Origin: Prevotellaceae bacterium
Lineage (GTDB): Bacteria; Bacteroidota; Bacteroidia; Bacteroidales; UBA932
Direction: 5' to 3'
Assembly: GCA_031258915.1 (NCBI GenBank)
Contig: JAIRMD010000038.1
Span: 1 to 11,022, forward strand
DNA: 11,022 nt
This document shows positions 1-6,247 of the stretch, one piece after another. The notes beneath the pieces are model-generated. The model worked only from the letters and a program-made list of their open reading frames with translations. It ran no database searches and had not been told where the DNA came from. A program made the position numbers and the translations under genes. Each line of letters begins with the position of its first letter. The first letter of the stretch is position 1.

Positions 1-700
1 AGGAGAGGTAAACCCACTCTACCACGCGGCCATTTTCAAAAATCCAGTCGGACGAGGCAAAAAGGCAGCCGTAGAGAAGCCGAAAAAGGGCAAACCCATC
101 GCCCTCCGCAAAAAAGAAAGCAGCAAAGGCATACAGGTACGGCAAGGCTGCGCCGCACATGGCAATGACCCAATCGCGCCACTTGGTGGGCGTGCGCAGC
201 AGCGGCAGCGCTATCGGCATAAGCAGGAGAAGCAAAATGGCCGAAGCCGAAAACAGCGAGGCCAGCGAAAGAAACATAGCTGCCAAAAATATGGAGGCAA
301 ATACGCGCTTGTTGAGGTATACCCTGAGCAGCAGAAACAGCCCCATCATGAAGCACAGCGCGGCGATGTACGAGCCGTTCATGCACTTCTGGATAGGAAA
401 TGCCGAGCAAATGAGCACAAAGATAAACGGTGGAAGGTATATCTGCTCCGGCGCAAAAAAGTGCTTCCCGCTCAGGCGGATAAGCATCCCTGCCAGCAGG
501 TACATAAGCAGGAACGCGGCAACGGTAGATAGCAGCGGGTTTAGCTCTACCAGCCCCATGAGGTACCGCTCGAGCGGCATCATCGGAACGTCGTCTTTGA
601 TCTGCATAGGGTCAAAAAAGTTTGCCCCCCACAGCGAAAGCGCGATGAGCAGGCTAACAAAAATAGCCGTAGCAGGATTCTTTTTAAATATGCCAAACAT
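1..700 (-). CDS. Partial multi-pass membrane protein, DUF6427-like, cut by the left edge
   Basis: An open frame starts with ATG at 700 and runs off the window after 233 codons, so the C-terminus is missing. The protein starts MFGIFKKNPATA and is very hydrophobic. Apparent membrane segments lie near residues 12-28, 55-75, 90-105, 115-130, 135-165 and 175-195, separated by short polar loops. It has no catalytic motif or signal peptide that I recognise. The N-terminal FxKNP pattern followed by paired hydrophobic helices resembles the DUF6427 membrane proteins of Bacteroidetes, whose function is unknown; I make that assignment from memory of the family's look. The start overlaps the last 17 bases of argF' in another frame, so the two are probably translated from one transcript. 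That does not prove a role in arginine metabolism. The plus-strand open frame across 159-722 is an antisense shadow. Confidence 0.75.
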   Translation of the reverse strand, partial: MFGIFKKNPATAIFVSLLIALSLWGANFFDPMQIKDDVPMMPLERYLMGLVELNPLLSTVAAFLLMYLLAGMLIRLSGKHFFAPEQIYLPPFIFVLICSAFPIQKCMNGSYIAALCFMMGLFLLLRVYLNKRVFASIFLAAMFLSLASLFSASAILLLLLMPIALPLLRTPTKWRDWVIAMCGAALPYLYAFAAFFFAEGDGFALFRLLYGCLFASSDWIFENGRVVEWVYLS

Positions 701-1649
701 TTTCTTCCAAAATTCTTTTTAGCACCGCCTGCGCGCTTATCACGCGGTTGGCGGCTTCGGGGATAACGAGGCTTTGCGGGCTTTCTATCACATCGTCGGT
801 AGCAATCATGTTGCGGCGCACCGGCAGGCAGTGCATGAAGCAGGCGTTGTTGGTGAGCGCCATTTTTTCGGCGTCTACCGTCCAGCTTCTGTCCTTGCTC
901 AGGATTTTACCGTAGCTGTCGCCGGCGTAGGCCGCCCAATTTTTGGCGTAGATAAAGTCGGCTCCGGCAAAAGCCTTGCGCTGGTCGTACTCCACCTTAG
1001 CCTTGCCCACAAAGGCAGGGTCGAGCTCGTAGCCTTCGGGGTGGGTGATGACCAGGTCGTAGCCCGCTGCGTTCATCCACTCGGCAAAAGAGTTGGGTAC
1101 GGCCTGCGGCAGCGCGCGCGGGTGCGGTGCCCACGTGAGCGTTACCCTGGGGCGCTCAACTTTTTTGTGCTCCTCAATGGTTATCAGGTCGGCAAAACTT
1201 TGCAGCGGGTGGCGCGTAGCGGCCTCCATGCTCACCACAGGCTTACCCGAATACTTTATGAACTGGTTAAGCAAAACCTCTTGGTAATCTGCTGCTTTAC
1301 TCTCAAACCGGGCAAACGAGCGCACGCCGATAACGTCGCAGTAGCAGCCCATGACCGGAATAGCTTCCAGAATGTGCTCCGGCTTATCGCCGTCCATGAT
1401 TACGCCGCGCTCCGTTTCCAGCTTCCACGCGCCCTGATTCACATCGAGCACAATGGCGCTCATGCCCAAGTTCAGCGCCGCCCGCTGGGTGCTGAGGCGC
1501 GTGCGCAGGCTCGAGTCAAAAAAGATGAGCAGCATGGTTTTGTTTTTGCCCAGCGTATCCCACTTAAAAGGCGTTTTTTTTACCTCAAGCGCCTCTTTTA
1601 CAGCAATTTTTAAATCGCCAATATCTTCTACGCAAGTAAAATGCTTCAT
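684..1649 (-). CDS. argF': N-succinyl-L-ornithine carbamoyltransferase
   Basis: This cytoplasmic transcarbamylase makes N-succinylcitrulline from carbamoyl phosphate and N-succinylornithine in the Bacteroides version of arginine synthesis. It has 321 residues, normal for the family. Visible motifs are the carbamoyl-phosphate loop FDSSLRTR (44-51, the variant of STRTR seen in acylornithine enzymes), HPLQ (147-150), Lys236 in the FIYAKNW loop, and HCLPVRR (273-279). The acyl-specificity position is Pro90 in DGDKPEHILEA; published work on the Bacteroides fragilis enzyme links proline there to succinyl-ornithine and glutamate (Glu92 in Xanthomonas) to acetyl-ornithine. Much of the sequence matches the B. 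fragilis enzyme as I recall it. ATG at 1649 is the only sensible start, and there is no Shine-Dalgarno sequence. It is transcribed divergently from the acyltransferase/argG arm. Its last 17 bases overlap the start of the membrane protein downstream. Confidence 0.95.
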   Translation of the reverse strand: MKHFTCVEDIGDLKIAVKEALEVKKTPFKWDTLGKNKTMLLIFFDSSLRTRLSTQRAALNLGMSAIVLDVNQGAWKLETERGVIMDGDKPEHILEAIPVMGCYCDVIGVRSFARFESKAADYQEVLLNQFIKYSGKPVVSMEAATRHPLQSFADLITIEEHKKVERPRVTLTWAPHPRALPQAVPNSFAEWMNAAGYDLVITHPEGYELDPAFVGKAKVEYDQRKAFAGADFIYAKNWAAYAGDSYGKILSKDRSWTVDAEKMALTNNACFMHCLPVRRNMIATDDVIESPQSLVIPEAANRVISAQAVLKRILEENVWHI

Positions 1650-1653
1650 AATT

Positions 1654-1663
1654 ATCAGCTGAT
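1654..1663. promoter_or_regulatory. 10-bp perfect palindrome in the argF' leader, possible operator
   Basis: ATCAGCTGAT is a perfect dyad lying 4 bases upstream of the argF' start codon, within the predicted 5' leader. A position between promoter and start in a divergent arginine spacer would suit an operator or a translational control site. It does not match the E. coli ArgR box, no regulator gene is present, and a 10-bp palindrome can occur by chance. Confidence 0.3.
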
Positions 1664-1691
1664 GTTAGGTATAATTAGGCTTATAAAGCTG

Positions 1692-1699
1692 CAAAGGTA
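1692..1699 (-). promoter_or_regulatory. Bacteroidetes -7 promoter box for argF'
   Basis: The minus strand reads TACCTTTG, an exact match to TAnnTTTG of the Bacteroidetes primary sigma factor. It would start transcription near 1684-1687, leaving a leader of about 35-38 bases before the argF' ATG at 1649. No good TTTG box lies 19-21 bases upstream, so the promoter may be weak or activator-dependent. Confidence 0.55.
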
Positions 1700-1712
1700 C
1701 GCTTTTTTTATG

Positions 1713-1720
1713 TACTTTTG
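1713..1720 (+). promoter_or_regulatory. Bacteroidetes -7 promoter box for the acyltransferase/argG arm
   Basis: TACTTTTG matches TAnnTTTG exactly and predicts a transcription start near 1725, about 35 bases before the TTG start at 1760. It lies 13 bases from the opposing argF' box, so the two polymerases would compete for overlapping upstream DNA. The box covers the alternative TTG at 1718, which argues that 1718 cannot be the translation start. No clear -33 TTTG is present. Confidence 0.55.
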
Positions 1721-1759
1721 CCACTCAGTTGTGTACTACAAGATAGAAATTTTACAGCA

Positions 1760-2422
1760 TTGAACGTAAAAATCAGCATCGCCGGCGCGGAGCACGCTGC
1801 ACATGCCGCCCGCATCTGCGAGCTCATCAACGAATCGGCCAAGCAGCGCGGGACGGGGATTGCCTCGCGCGCGCCGGAGTATGTCGCGCAAAAAATCCGC
1901 GACGGAAAATCGGTCATCGCCCTTGACGTCAATACCGGCGAGGTGGTGGGGTTCAGCTACATCGAAACGTGGGGGCACGGCAGGTTTGTTGCCAACTCGG
2001 GGCTTATTGTCAACCCCGAATACCGCCACATGGGGTTCGCCTACCGAATCAAAAAAAAGATTTTCTGCCTCAGCCGCAAAAAGTTCCCGCAAGCTCGCAT
2101 TTTCGGCATAACCACCGGCCTGGCAGTGATGAAAATCAACTCCTCGCTGGGGTACGTGCCGGTAACCTTTTCGGAGCTTACCGACGACGAGGAGTTCTGG
2201 AGCGGCTGCAAGGGCTGCCACAACTACGATATTTTGCAGCGCAACAGCTGCCGCATGTGCCTCTGCGTAGGGATGCTGTACGACCCCAAAAAGCACCAAA
2301 GCCTCTACCAGCGCCTCATCGATCTCATCCGCCGCCACAACCTGCGCGCGCAAAAGCTGCGCTTCCGCTGGTGGATGCGGTACAGAAAAATGAAGCAGAA
2401 GAAGCTGAGAATTGACAATTAA
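1760..2422 (+). CDS. GNAT-fold N-acylglutamate (succinyl) synthase, first step of arginine synthesis
   Basis: The product is a GNAT-family acyltransferase of 220 residues. The acyl-CoA pyrophosphate loop is visible as NPEYRHMGFAYRIKK (85-99), with the RxxGxA-type core at 89-94. Strongly conserved blocks are RGTGIA (30-35), SYIETWGHGRFVANSGLIV (66-84) and the stretch around residues 114-148. The C-terminal part carries a Cys cluster, C150-x2-C153 and C164-x2-C167-x-C169, which may bind metal, and then a very basic tail. As I recall, the Bacteroides thetaiotaomicron counterpart (BT3761) was assigned by mutant fitness data as the missing N-acylglutamate synthase; its place next to argG and opposite argF' fits that. 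I prefer the TTG start at 1760 (MNVKISI), because the TTG at 1718 lies inside the promoter box and there is no in-frame ATG near the N-terminus. argG follows after 54 bases. Confidence 0.85.
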   Translation: MNVKISIAGAEHAAHAARICELINESAKQRGTGIASRAPEYVAQKIRDGKSVIALDVNTGEVVGFSYIETWGHGRFVANSGLIVNPEYRHMGFAYRIKKKIFCLSRKKFPQARIFGITTGLAVMKINSSLGYVPVTFSELTDDEEFWSGCKGCHNYDILQRNSCRMCLCVGMLYDPKKHQSLYQRLIDLIRRHNLRAQKLRFRWWMRYRKMKQKKLRIDN

Positions 2423-2436
2423 TTTAGCTGCATATT

Positions 2437-2476
2437 TGAAATCTGAAGCCTGAAATCTGAAGCCTGAAATCTAAGA
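2437..2476 (+). repeat. 14-bp tandem repeat, about 2.9 copies, directly before argG
   Basis: Two perfect copies of TGAAATCTGAAGCC (2437-2450, 2451-2464) are followed by a partial third, TGAAATCTAAGA (2465-2476), which touches the argG ATG at 2477. The array fills most of the acyltransferase-argG spacer, so it forms the argG translation initiation region. A related stretch, ATTTGAAATCTAA, covers the start codon of argC at 3895-3907. Confidence 0.9.
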
Positions 2477-3682
2477 ATGGAAAAAGTTTTAGTTGCCTTT
2501 AGCGGAGGTTTGGACACCTCGTTTTGCGTAAAGTATCTGAAAGAAGAGAAAAAGATGGAGGTGCACACCGCCCTCGTCAACACGGGCGGCTTCAGCGAAG
2601 CGGAGCTTAGCGCCATCGCCCGGAAAGCCGCCGAGCTGGGCAGCGCAAGCCACGTGAACGTTGACGCTACGCAGGAGTACTTCGATAAGTGCATTCGCTA
2701 CATGATTTACGGAAACATCCTCAAGAACAGCACCTACCCGCTTTCGGTAAGCTCCGAGCGGGCGTTTCAGGCTATCGCCATCGTGGAGCATGCCAAGAAA
2801 ATAGGGGCTACGCACATTGCGCACGGCAGCACCGGCGCCGGCAACGACCAGGTGCGCTTCGACCTCATTTTTCAGGTCATTGCGCCCCAAATAGGCATCA
2901 TCACCCCCATTCGCGACCTTACCATTTCGCGGCAGGAGGAAATTGAATTTCTAAAAAAGCACGGCTACGATTTTCCGTGGACAAAGGCAAAGTACTCCAT
3001 CAACCAGGGGCTGTGGGGCACAAGCGTGGGCGGCGTAGAGACGCTCAAGTCGGACGGCGAGCTGCCCGAGGAGGCATACCCGACGCAGGCGACCAAAAGC
3101 GGCAGCGAAAAAGTGCACGTTGAGTTCGAAAAGGGGCAGCCCGTGGCGCTCAACGGCAAAAAAATGCCTGCGGTGGCGCTCATCCGCGCGCTGAAAAGCA
3201 TTGCAGCCCCCTACGGCATCGGGCGTGACACGCACGTTGGCGACACCATCATCGGCATCAAGGGGCGCGTGGGCTTTGAGGCGGCCGCCCCGCTCATCCT
3301 CATCAAGGCGCACCACCTCCTCGAAAAGCACGTGCTCACCAAGTGGCAGCAGTACTGGAAGGAGCAGCTGGCGGGGTGGTACGGTATGCTGCTGCACGAG
3401 GCGCAGTACCTCGAACCGGTGATGCGCGACATCGAAAAATTCCTCGAATCGACGCAGCAAAACGTGAGCGGAAGCGTGGAGGTCAAGCTGCAACCCTACC
3501 ACTTCTCCGTCGTCGGCTGCAAGAGCTGCCACGACCTGATGAGCAACAAATTCGGCGAGTACGGCGAAACCAACAAGGCCTTTACCGGCGACGACGTGAA
3601 AGGATTTACAAGCATCCTAAGCATGCAAATGAAAATACACGAGGGAGTGAATGGGCTAAAAGTCGTAAGTCGTAAGTCGTAA
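2477..3682 (+). CDS. argG: Argininosuccinate synthase
   Basis: This cytoplasmic enzyme ligates citrulline and aspartate, using ATP and releasing AMP and pyrophosphate, to give argininosuccinate. The protein has 401 residues. The N-terminal PP-loop ATPase motif AFSGGLDTS is at 7-15, YPLSVSSER at 86-94, and the citrulline/aspartate-binding block HGSTGAGNDQVRFD at 115-128; the synthetase domain follows. In this pathway ArgF' makes a succinylated citrulline, so a deacylase encoded elsewhere must act before this step. The ATG at 2477 follows a 14-bp repeat array, with no Shine-Dalgarno sequence, and the gene is probably co-transcribed with the acyltransferase 54 bases upstream. The last codons (VVSRKS and the stop) are encoded by the heptamer array that starts at 3661, so the natural C-terminus has probably been altered by repeat growth. 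Confidence 0.96.
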   Translation: MEKVLVAFSGGLDTSFCVKYLKEEKKMEVHTALVNTGGFSEAELSAIARKAAELGSASHVNVDATQEYFDKCIRYMIYGNILKNSTYPLSVSSERAFQAIAIVEHAKKIGATHIAHGSTGAGNDQVRFDLIFQVIAPQIGIITPIRDLTISRQEEIEFLKKHGYDFPWTKAKYSINQGLWGTSVGGVETLKSDGELPEEAYPTQATKSGSEKVHVEFEKGQPVALNGKKMPAVALIRALKSIAAPYGIGRDTHVGDTIIGIKGRVGFEAAAPLILIKAHHLLEKHVLTKWQQYWKEQLAGWYGMLLHEAQYLEPVMRDIEKFLESTQQNVSGSVEVKLQPYHFSVVGCKSCHDLMSNKFGEYGETNKAFTGDDVKGFTSILSMQMKIHEGVNGLKVVSRKS

Positions 3683-3744
3683 GTCGTAAGTCGTAAGTCG
3701 TAAGTCGTAAGTTGAAAGTCGTAAGTCGTAAGTCGTAAGTTAAG
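3661..3744 (+). repeat. Heptamer tandem array, 12 units, overlapping the end of argG
   Basis: Twelve 7-base units lie in register. Units 1-7 are perfect AGTCGTA, unit 8 is AGTTGAA (3710-3716), units 9-11 are perfect, and unit 12 is AGTTAAG (3738-3744). The first three units encode the C-terminal argG residues and supply its TAA stop at 3680-3682. Because 7 is not a multiple of 3, the array meets a TAA every three units in any frame, so its growth or shrinkage cannot extend the protein by more than a few residues. Confidence 0.95.
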
Positions 3745-3896
3745 ATGTTGCGAATTACGTAAATGTAAAACCTTATTTGTATTGTACTATAAAAACCTTA
3801 GAGTAACGACGTACGTAATATTTTCAACGTTTTGAAATTATTTTTTTTCTACTAAGGTAACCTTTATAAAAATAAGGCTTCTATAAGAATTGAAAT
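3745..3896. other. argG-argC spacer after the heptamer array, no gene seen
   Basis: This AT-rich stretch holds no plausible reading frame. It contains TTACGTAA (3756-3763) and TACGTA (3812-3817), two small ACGT-centred palindromes, and a near-palindrome AAGGTAACCTT (3855-3865). I see no clean TAnnTTTG box and no hairpin plus T-run. Whether argC is transcribed from argG upstream or from a promoter here cannot be decided by eye. Confidence 0.5.
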
Positions 3897-4877
3897 TTGA
3901 AATCTAACATATCTATCGGTATTATTGGCGGGTCGGGGTATACCGCCGGCGAGCTGCTGCGCATCCTTGCCGGGCACCCGCAGGCGGAGGTGACGCTGGC
4001 GTACAGCACCTCTAACGCGGGAAGCGAGGTGAGCGCGGTGCACGGCGACTTGCTGGGCGAAATTGACCTGCGCTTTACCGATAAGCTGGTGAACGTTGAC
4101 GCGCTTTTTTTGTGCATGGGGCATGGCTTGTCCGCCGATTTCCTGCAAAAAAGCAGCATAGCAAGCCGCACCAAAGTCATCGACCTTGGCAACGATTTTA
4201 GGGTAAATCCGACGGCGCATGGCGAGCGAAATTTTGTGTACGGGCTGCCGGAAATCTTCCGCGAGCAAATCCGCACCGCCGGCAGCGTTGCCAACCCGGG
4301 CTGCTTTGCCACCGCCATTGAGCTGGCGCTGCTGCCGCTTGCGCAAGGCAAGCTGCTGCAAAGCGAGGTGCACGTGCATGCCATCACCGGAAGCACCGGC
4401 GCCGGACGGTCGCTGAGCGAAGCAGGGCACTTCAGCTACCGGAGCGGAAACATTGCCATCTACAAGCCCTTTACGCACCAGCATCTGGGCGAAATCGGGA
4501 AAACGCTGACGGCGGTGCAAGGCGGCAGCCTCCCCGAAATCAGCTTTATCCCCGTGCGCGGATGCTTTACGCGCGGCATTTTTGCTACGCTCTACACCGA
4601 ATGCGACTTCTCCGGAGAGGAGATAAACGAATTGTATAAAGAATTTTACAAGAATCATCCCTTCACCTTTGTGTCAGATAGGGAAATATCGCTAAAAGAA
4701 GTGGTTAACACCAATAAGTGCTTTCTGCACGTGCAAAAAGCGGGCAGGAAAGCGCTCATCACTTCTGCCATTGACAACCTCGTGAAAGGCGCGTCGGGGC
4801 AAGCGGTGCAGAACATGAATATCATGTTTGGGCTTGACGAGGCTATGGGCTTACGGTTGAAGCCAAGCGGGCTTTAG
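3897..4877 (+). CDS. argC: N-acyl-gamma-glutamyl-phosphate reductase, TTG start
   Basis: This enzyme reduces N-acylglutamyl 5-phosphate to the semialdehyde with NADPH, the third step of arginine synthesis; here the acyl group is expected to be succinyl. It has 326 residues. The Rossmann nucleotide-binding loop IIGGSGYTAGE is at 9-19, the catalytic cysteine is Cys136 in VANPGCFATA, and the conserved ITGSTGAGRS is at 163-172. The C-terminus (NLVKGASGQAVQNMN, then LRLKPS) agrees with the Bacteroides enzymes as I recall them. An in-frame TGA sits at 3891-3893, so TTG at 3897 is the only usable initiator before the conserved GGSG loop; the codons in between are not normal starts. That TTG lies inside a copy of the motif that forms the repeat in front of argG. 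argD, which I expect next in Bacteroides, is not downstream. Confidence 0.94.
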   Translation: MKSNISIGIIGGSGYTAGELLRILAGHPQAEVTLAYSTSNAGSEVSAVHGDLLGEIDLRFTDKLVNVDALFLCMGHGLSADFLQKSSIASRTKVIDLGNDFRVNPTAHGERNFVYGLPEIFREQIRTAGSVANPGCFATAIELALLPLAQGKLLQSEVHVHAITGSTGAGRSLSEAGHFSYRSGNIAIYKPFTHQHLGEIGKTLTAVQGGSLPEISFIPVRGCFTRGIFATLYTECDFSGEEINELYKEFYKNHPFTFVSDREISLKEVVNTNKCFLHVQKAGRKALITSAIDNLVKGASGQAVQNMNIMFGLDEAMGLRLKPSGL

Positions 4878-4991
4878 CCGCAACCGAATAAACAAAACTT
4901 TTAACTTTATGTAGCACAATTTCTTTTTTGATAAGAGTTTATCGAATAAGAAAAAGGCATTTTTGCACGCTAATTATAATAGAATATTCTT

Positions 4992-6113
4992 ATGACTTTT
5001 ATTTTTTACTGTGCGGTATCATCATTTGTTGTTGGCTTTTTACTGCTGCCAATGCTCATCAAAATGCTGACAAAGCAGCACTTGCTGGACATTGGCGGAC
5101 GCCGGAAAATACACAAAGGCTTTATTCCTTCAATGGGAGGAATCGCTATTTTTACAGGCTTTCTTTTTTCTATAAGCGTTTGGATACCATTAAGCGAGTT
5201 AGCCTATTACCGCTACTTTTGCGCTGCCGCAATCCTTGTTTTCATTACGGGGATGCGCGATGATTTTCTCCCCATAAGCCCGCTCAGCAAGCTGATAATG
5301 CAGCTGCTGGCCGCCGCTATGGTGGTGTGGGGCGAGGGCAGCATGGGGATTCGTATCACCTCTTGCTGCGGTTTTTTGGGTATCTACGAGCTGCCCCTTG
5401 CTGTCAGCTACGCATTCACCATCCTTGTGATTGTGGTTATCACCAACGCCTTTAACCTCATTGACGGGCTTGACGGGCTGGCAGGGGTGATTGGGCTAAT
5501 AGCGTTCACCTTTTTAGCCGGATGGTTCCTTATGGTGCGCGACGGGCAAAACCATACGTGGACTATGGCGCTGCTGCTCATTGCGCTTATTGGCGGCATA
5601 GTGGCGTTCCTGTGCTACAACTGGCACCCAGCCTCCATATTTATGGGCGATACTGGCTCGCTGCTGCTGGGATTTTTCCTCTCGGTTTCCATCGTCAAAT
5701 TCTTACAAATTTCCAGCAATCCTGCCTTTGTAAGCGACTACAAGTTCAACGCTCCGCTAAGCATGGGCATGGCTTTTGCCATCATTCCGCTGTTCGACAC
5801 AGGGCGCATTTTTTTGCTGCGCCTGAGCCTGAAGCGCTCCCCGTTTATACCCGACAAGCTGCACATTCACCACCTGATTATGCGCGTGGGGCTTAGCCAT
5901 CCGCAAGTGGCGATGGTGATGGGAGGGTTGCACCTGCTGCTGCTGGGATTTATCTACCTGCTCTCGCAATACCTGTCCGACAATTTTCTTATTCCCATTG
6001 TGGCGCTTATCTGCGTGGGGCTACACTTTCTGCTTGACTACATTGTTAACGCTGTCTTCCACCGCCGTCGCAGTAGGATAAAGGAGGATGTAGTGGCTGT
6101 AGCCGGTAAGTAA
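4992..6113 (+). CDS. WecA/TagO-like polyprenyl-phosphate N-acetylhexosamine-1-phosphate transferase
   Basis: This integral inner-membrane enzyme moves a sugar 1-phosphate (usually GlcNAc-1-P) from a UDP-sugar onto undecaprenyl phosphate, the first step of O-antigen, capsule or other surface glycan synthesis. It has 373 residues, about ten membrane helices and a basic cytoplasmic C-terminus. PNPT-superfamily motifs appear in order: RKIHKGFIPSMGG (38-50), Mg-binding MRDDF (88-92) with Asp90-Asp91, NAFNLIDGLDGLA (152-164), NWHPASIFMGDTGS (210-223) and KLHIHH (289-294). HIHH, rather than the MraY-type histidine motif, places it with WecA/TagO and not with MraY. It follows argC after 114 bases with no clean consensus promoter visible, and a separate transcript is possible. 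No glycosyltransferases are nearby, so the sugar and the final polymer cannot be told. Confidence 0.9.
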   Translation: MTFIFYCAVSSFVVGFLLLPMLIKMLTKQHLLDIGGRRKIHKGFIPSMGGIAIFTGFLFSISVWIPLSELAYYRYFCAAAILVFITGMRDDFLPISPLSKLIMQLLAAAMVVWGEGSMGIRITSCCGFLGIYELPLAVSYAFTILVIVVITNAFNLIDGLDGLAGVIGLIAFTFLAGWFLMVRDGQNHTWTMALLLIALIGGIVAFLCYNWHPASIFMGDTGSLLLGFFLSVSIVKFLQISSNPAFVSDYKFNAPLSMGMAFAIIPLFDTGRIFLLRLSLKRSPFIPDKLHIHHLIMRVGLSHPQVAMVMGGLHLLLLGFIYLLSQYLSDNFLIPIVALICVGLHFLLDYIVNAVFHRRRSRIKEDVVAVAGK

Positions 6114-6231
6114 ATTAGCAACAGCAGCAGCAGAGGAGCAACCCAACACATTTTCAACCTATTATCTTGTAGAACAGGAGGTTTAGGGTTGCAAAAATAA
6201 GGCGTATTCAAGTGATAAAAAAATAGCTACC

Positions 6232-6247
6232 TTTACATTTTTGTAAA
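6232..6247 (+). promoter_or_regulatory. Small hairpin touching the apbE start codon
   Basis: TTTACA-TTTT-TGTAAA forms a 6-bp stem with a 4-base loop, and its last base is directly next to the ATG at 6248. In RNA it could limit access to the start codon. The stem is AT-rich and weak. The nearby TACCTTTA (6228-6235) is a one-mismatch -7 box, which would place the hairpin at the very 5' end of the message. Confidence 0.35.

Noticed and set aside
159..722. A 187-codon plus-strand open frame at the left edge
   Set aside because: It mirrors the membrane protein on the minus strand, whose hydrophobic pattern and tight overlap with argF' are much more gene-like.
774..1613. A 279-codon plus-strand open frame
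   Set aside because: It is fully antisense to argF', whose motifs are unmistakable; the predicted product has low-complexity His/Arg/Val composition and no recognisable domain. Long antisense frames are common here because codon third positions are GC-rich.
1718..1759. Earlier TTG start (1718) for the acyltransferase
   Set aside because: It lies within the -7 box and upstream of the predicted transcription start, and the extra 14 residues do not look like part of the GNAT domain.
2951..3532. A 193-codon minus-strand open frame
   Set aside because: It is antisense to argG and has shadow-like composition rich in Ala, Val, Arg and His.
3661..3744. The heptamer array as a CRISPR array or replication iterons
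   Set aside because: Units are 7 bases with no spacers, no cas or rep genes are near, and there are no DnaA-type boxes or AT-rich unwinding region typical of an origin.
3864..4658. A 264-codon minus-strand open frame
   Set aside because: It is antisense to argC, which has a clear nucleotide-binding loop and active-site cysteine.
6192..6199. Minus-strand TATTTTTG, an exact -7 promoter match before apbE
   Set aside because: No minus-strand gene lies downstream; it would only transcribe antisense to the wecA-like gene. An eight-base degenerate motif is expected by chance, so I did not list it as a promoter.
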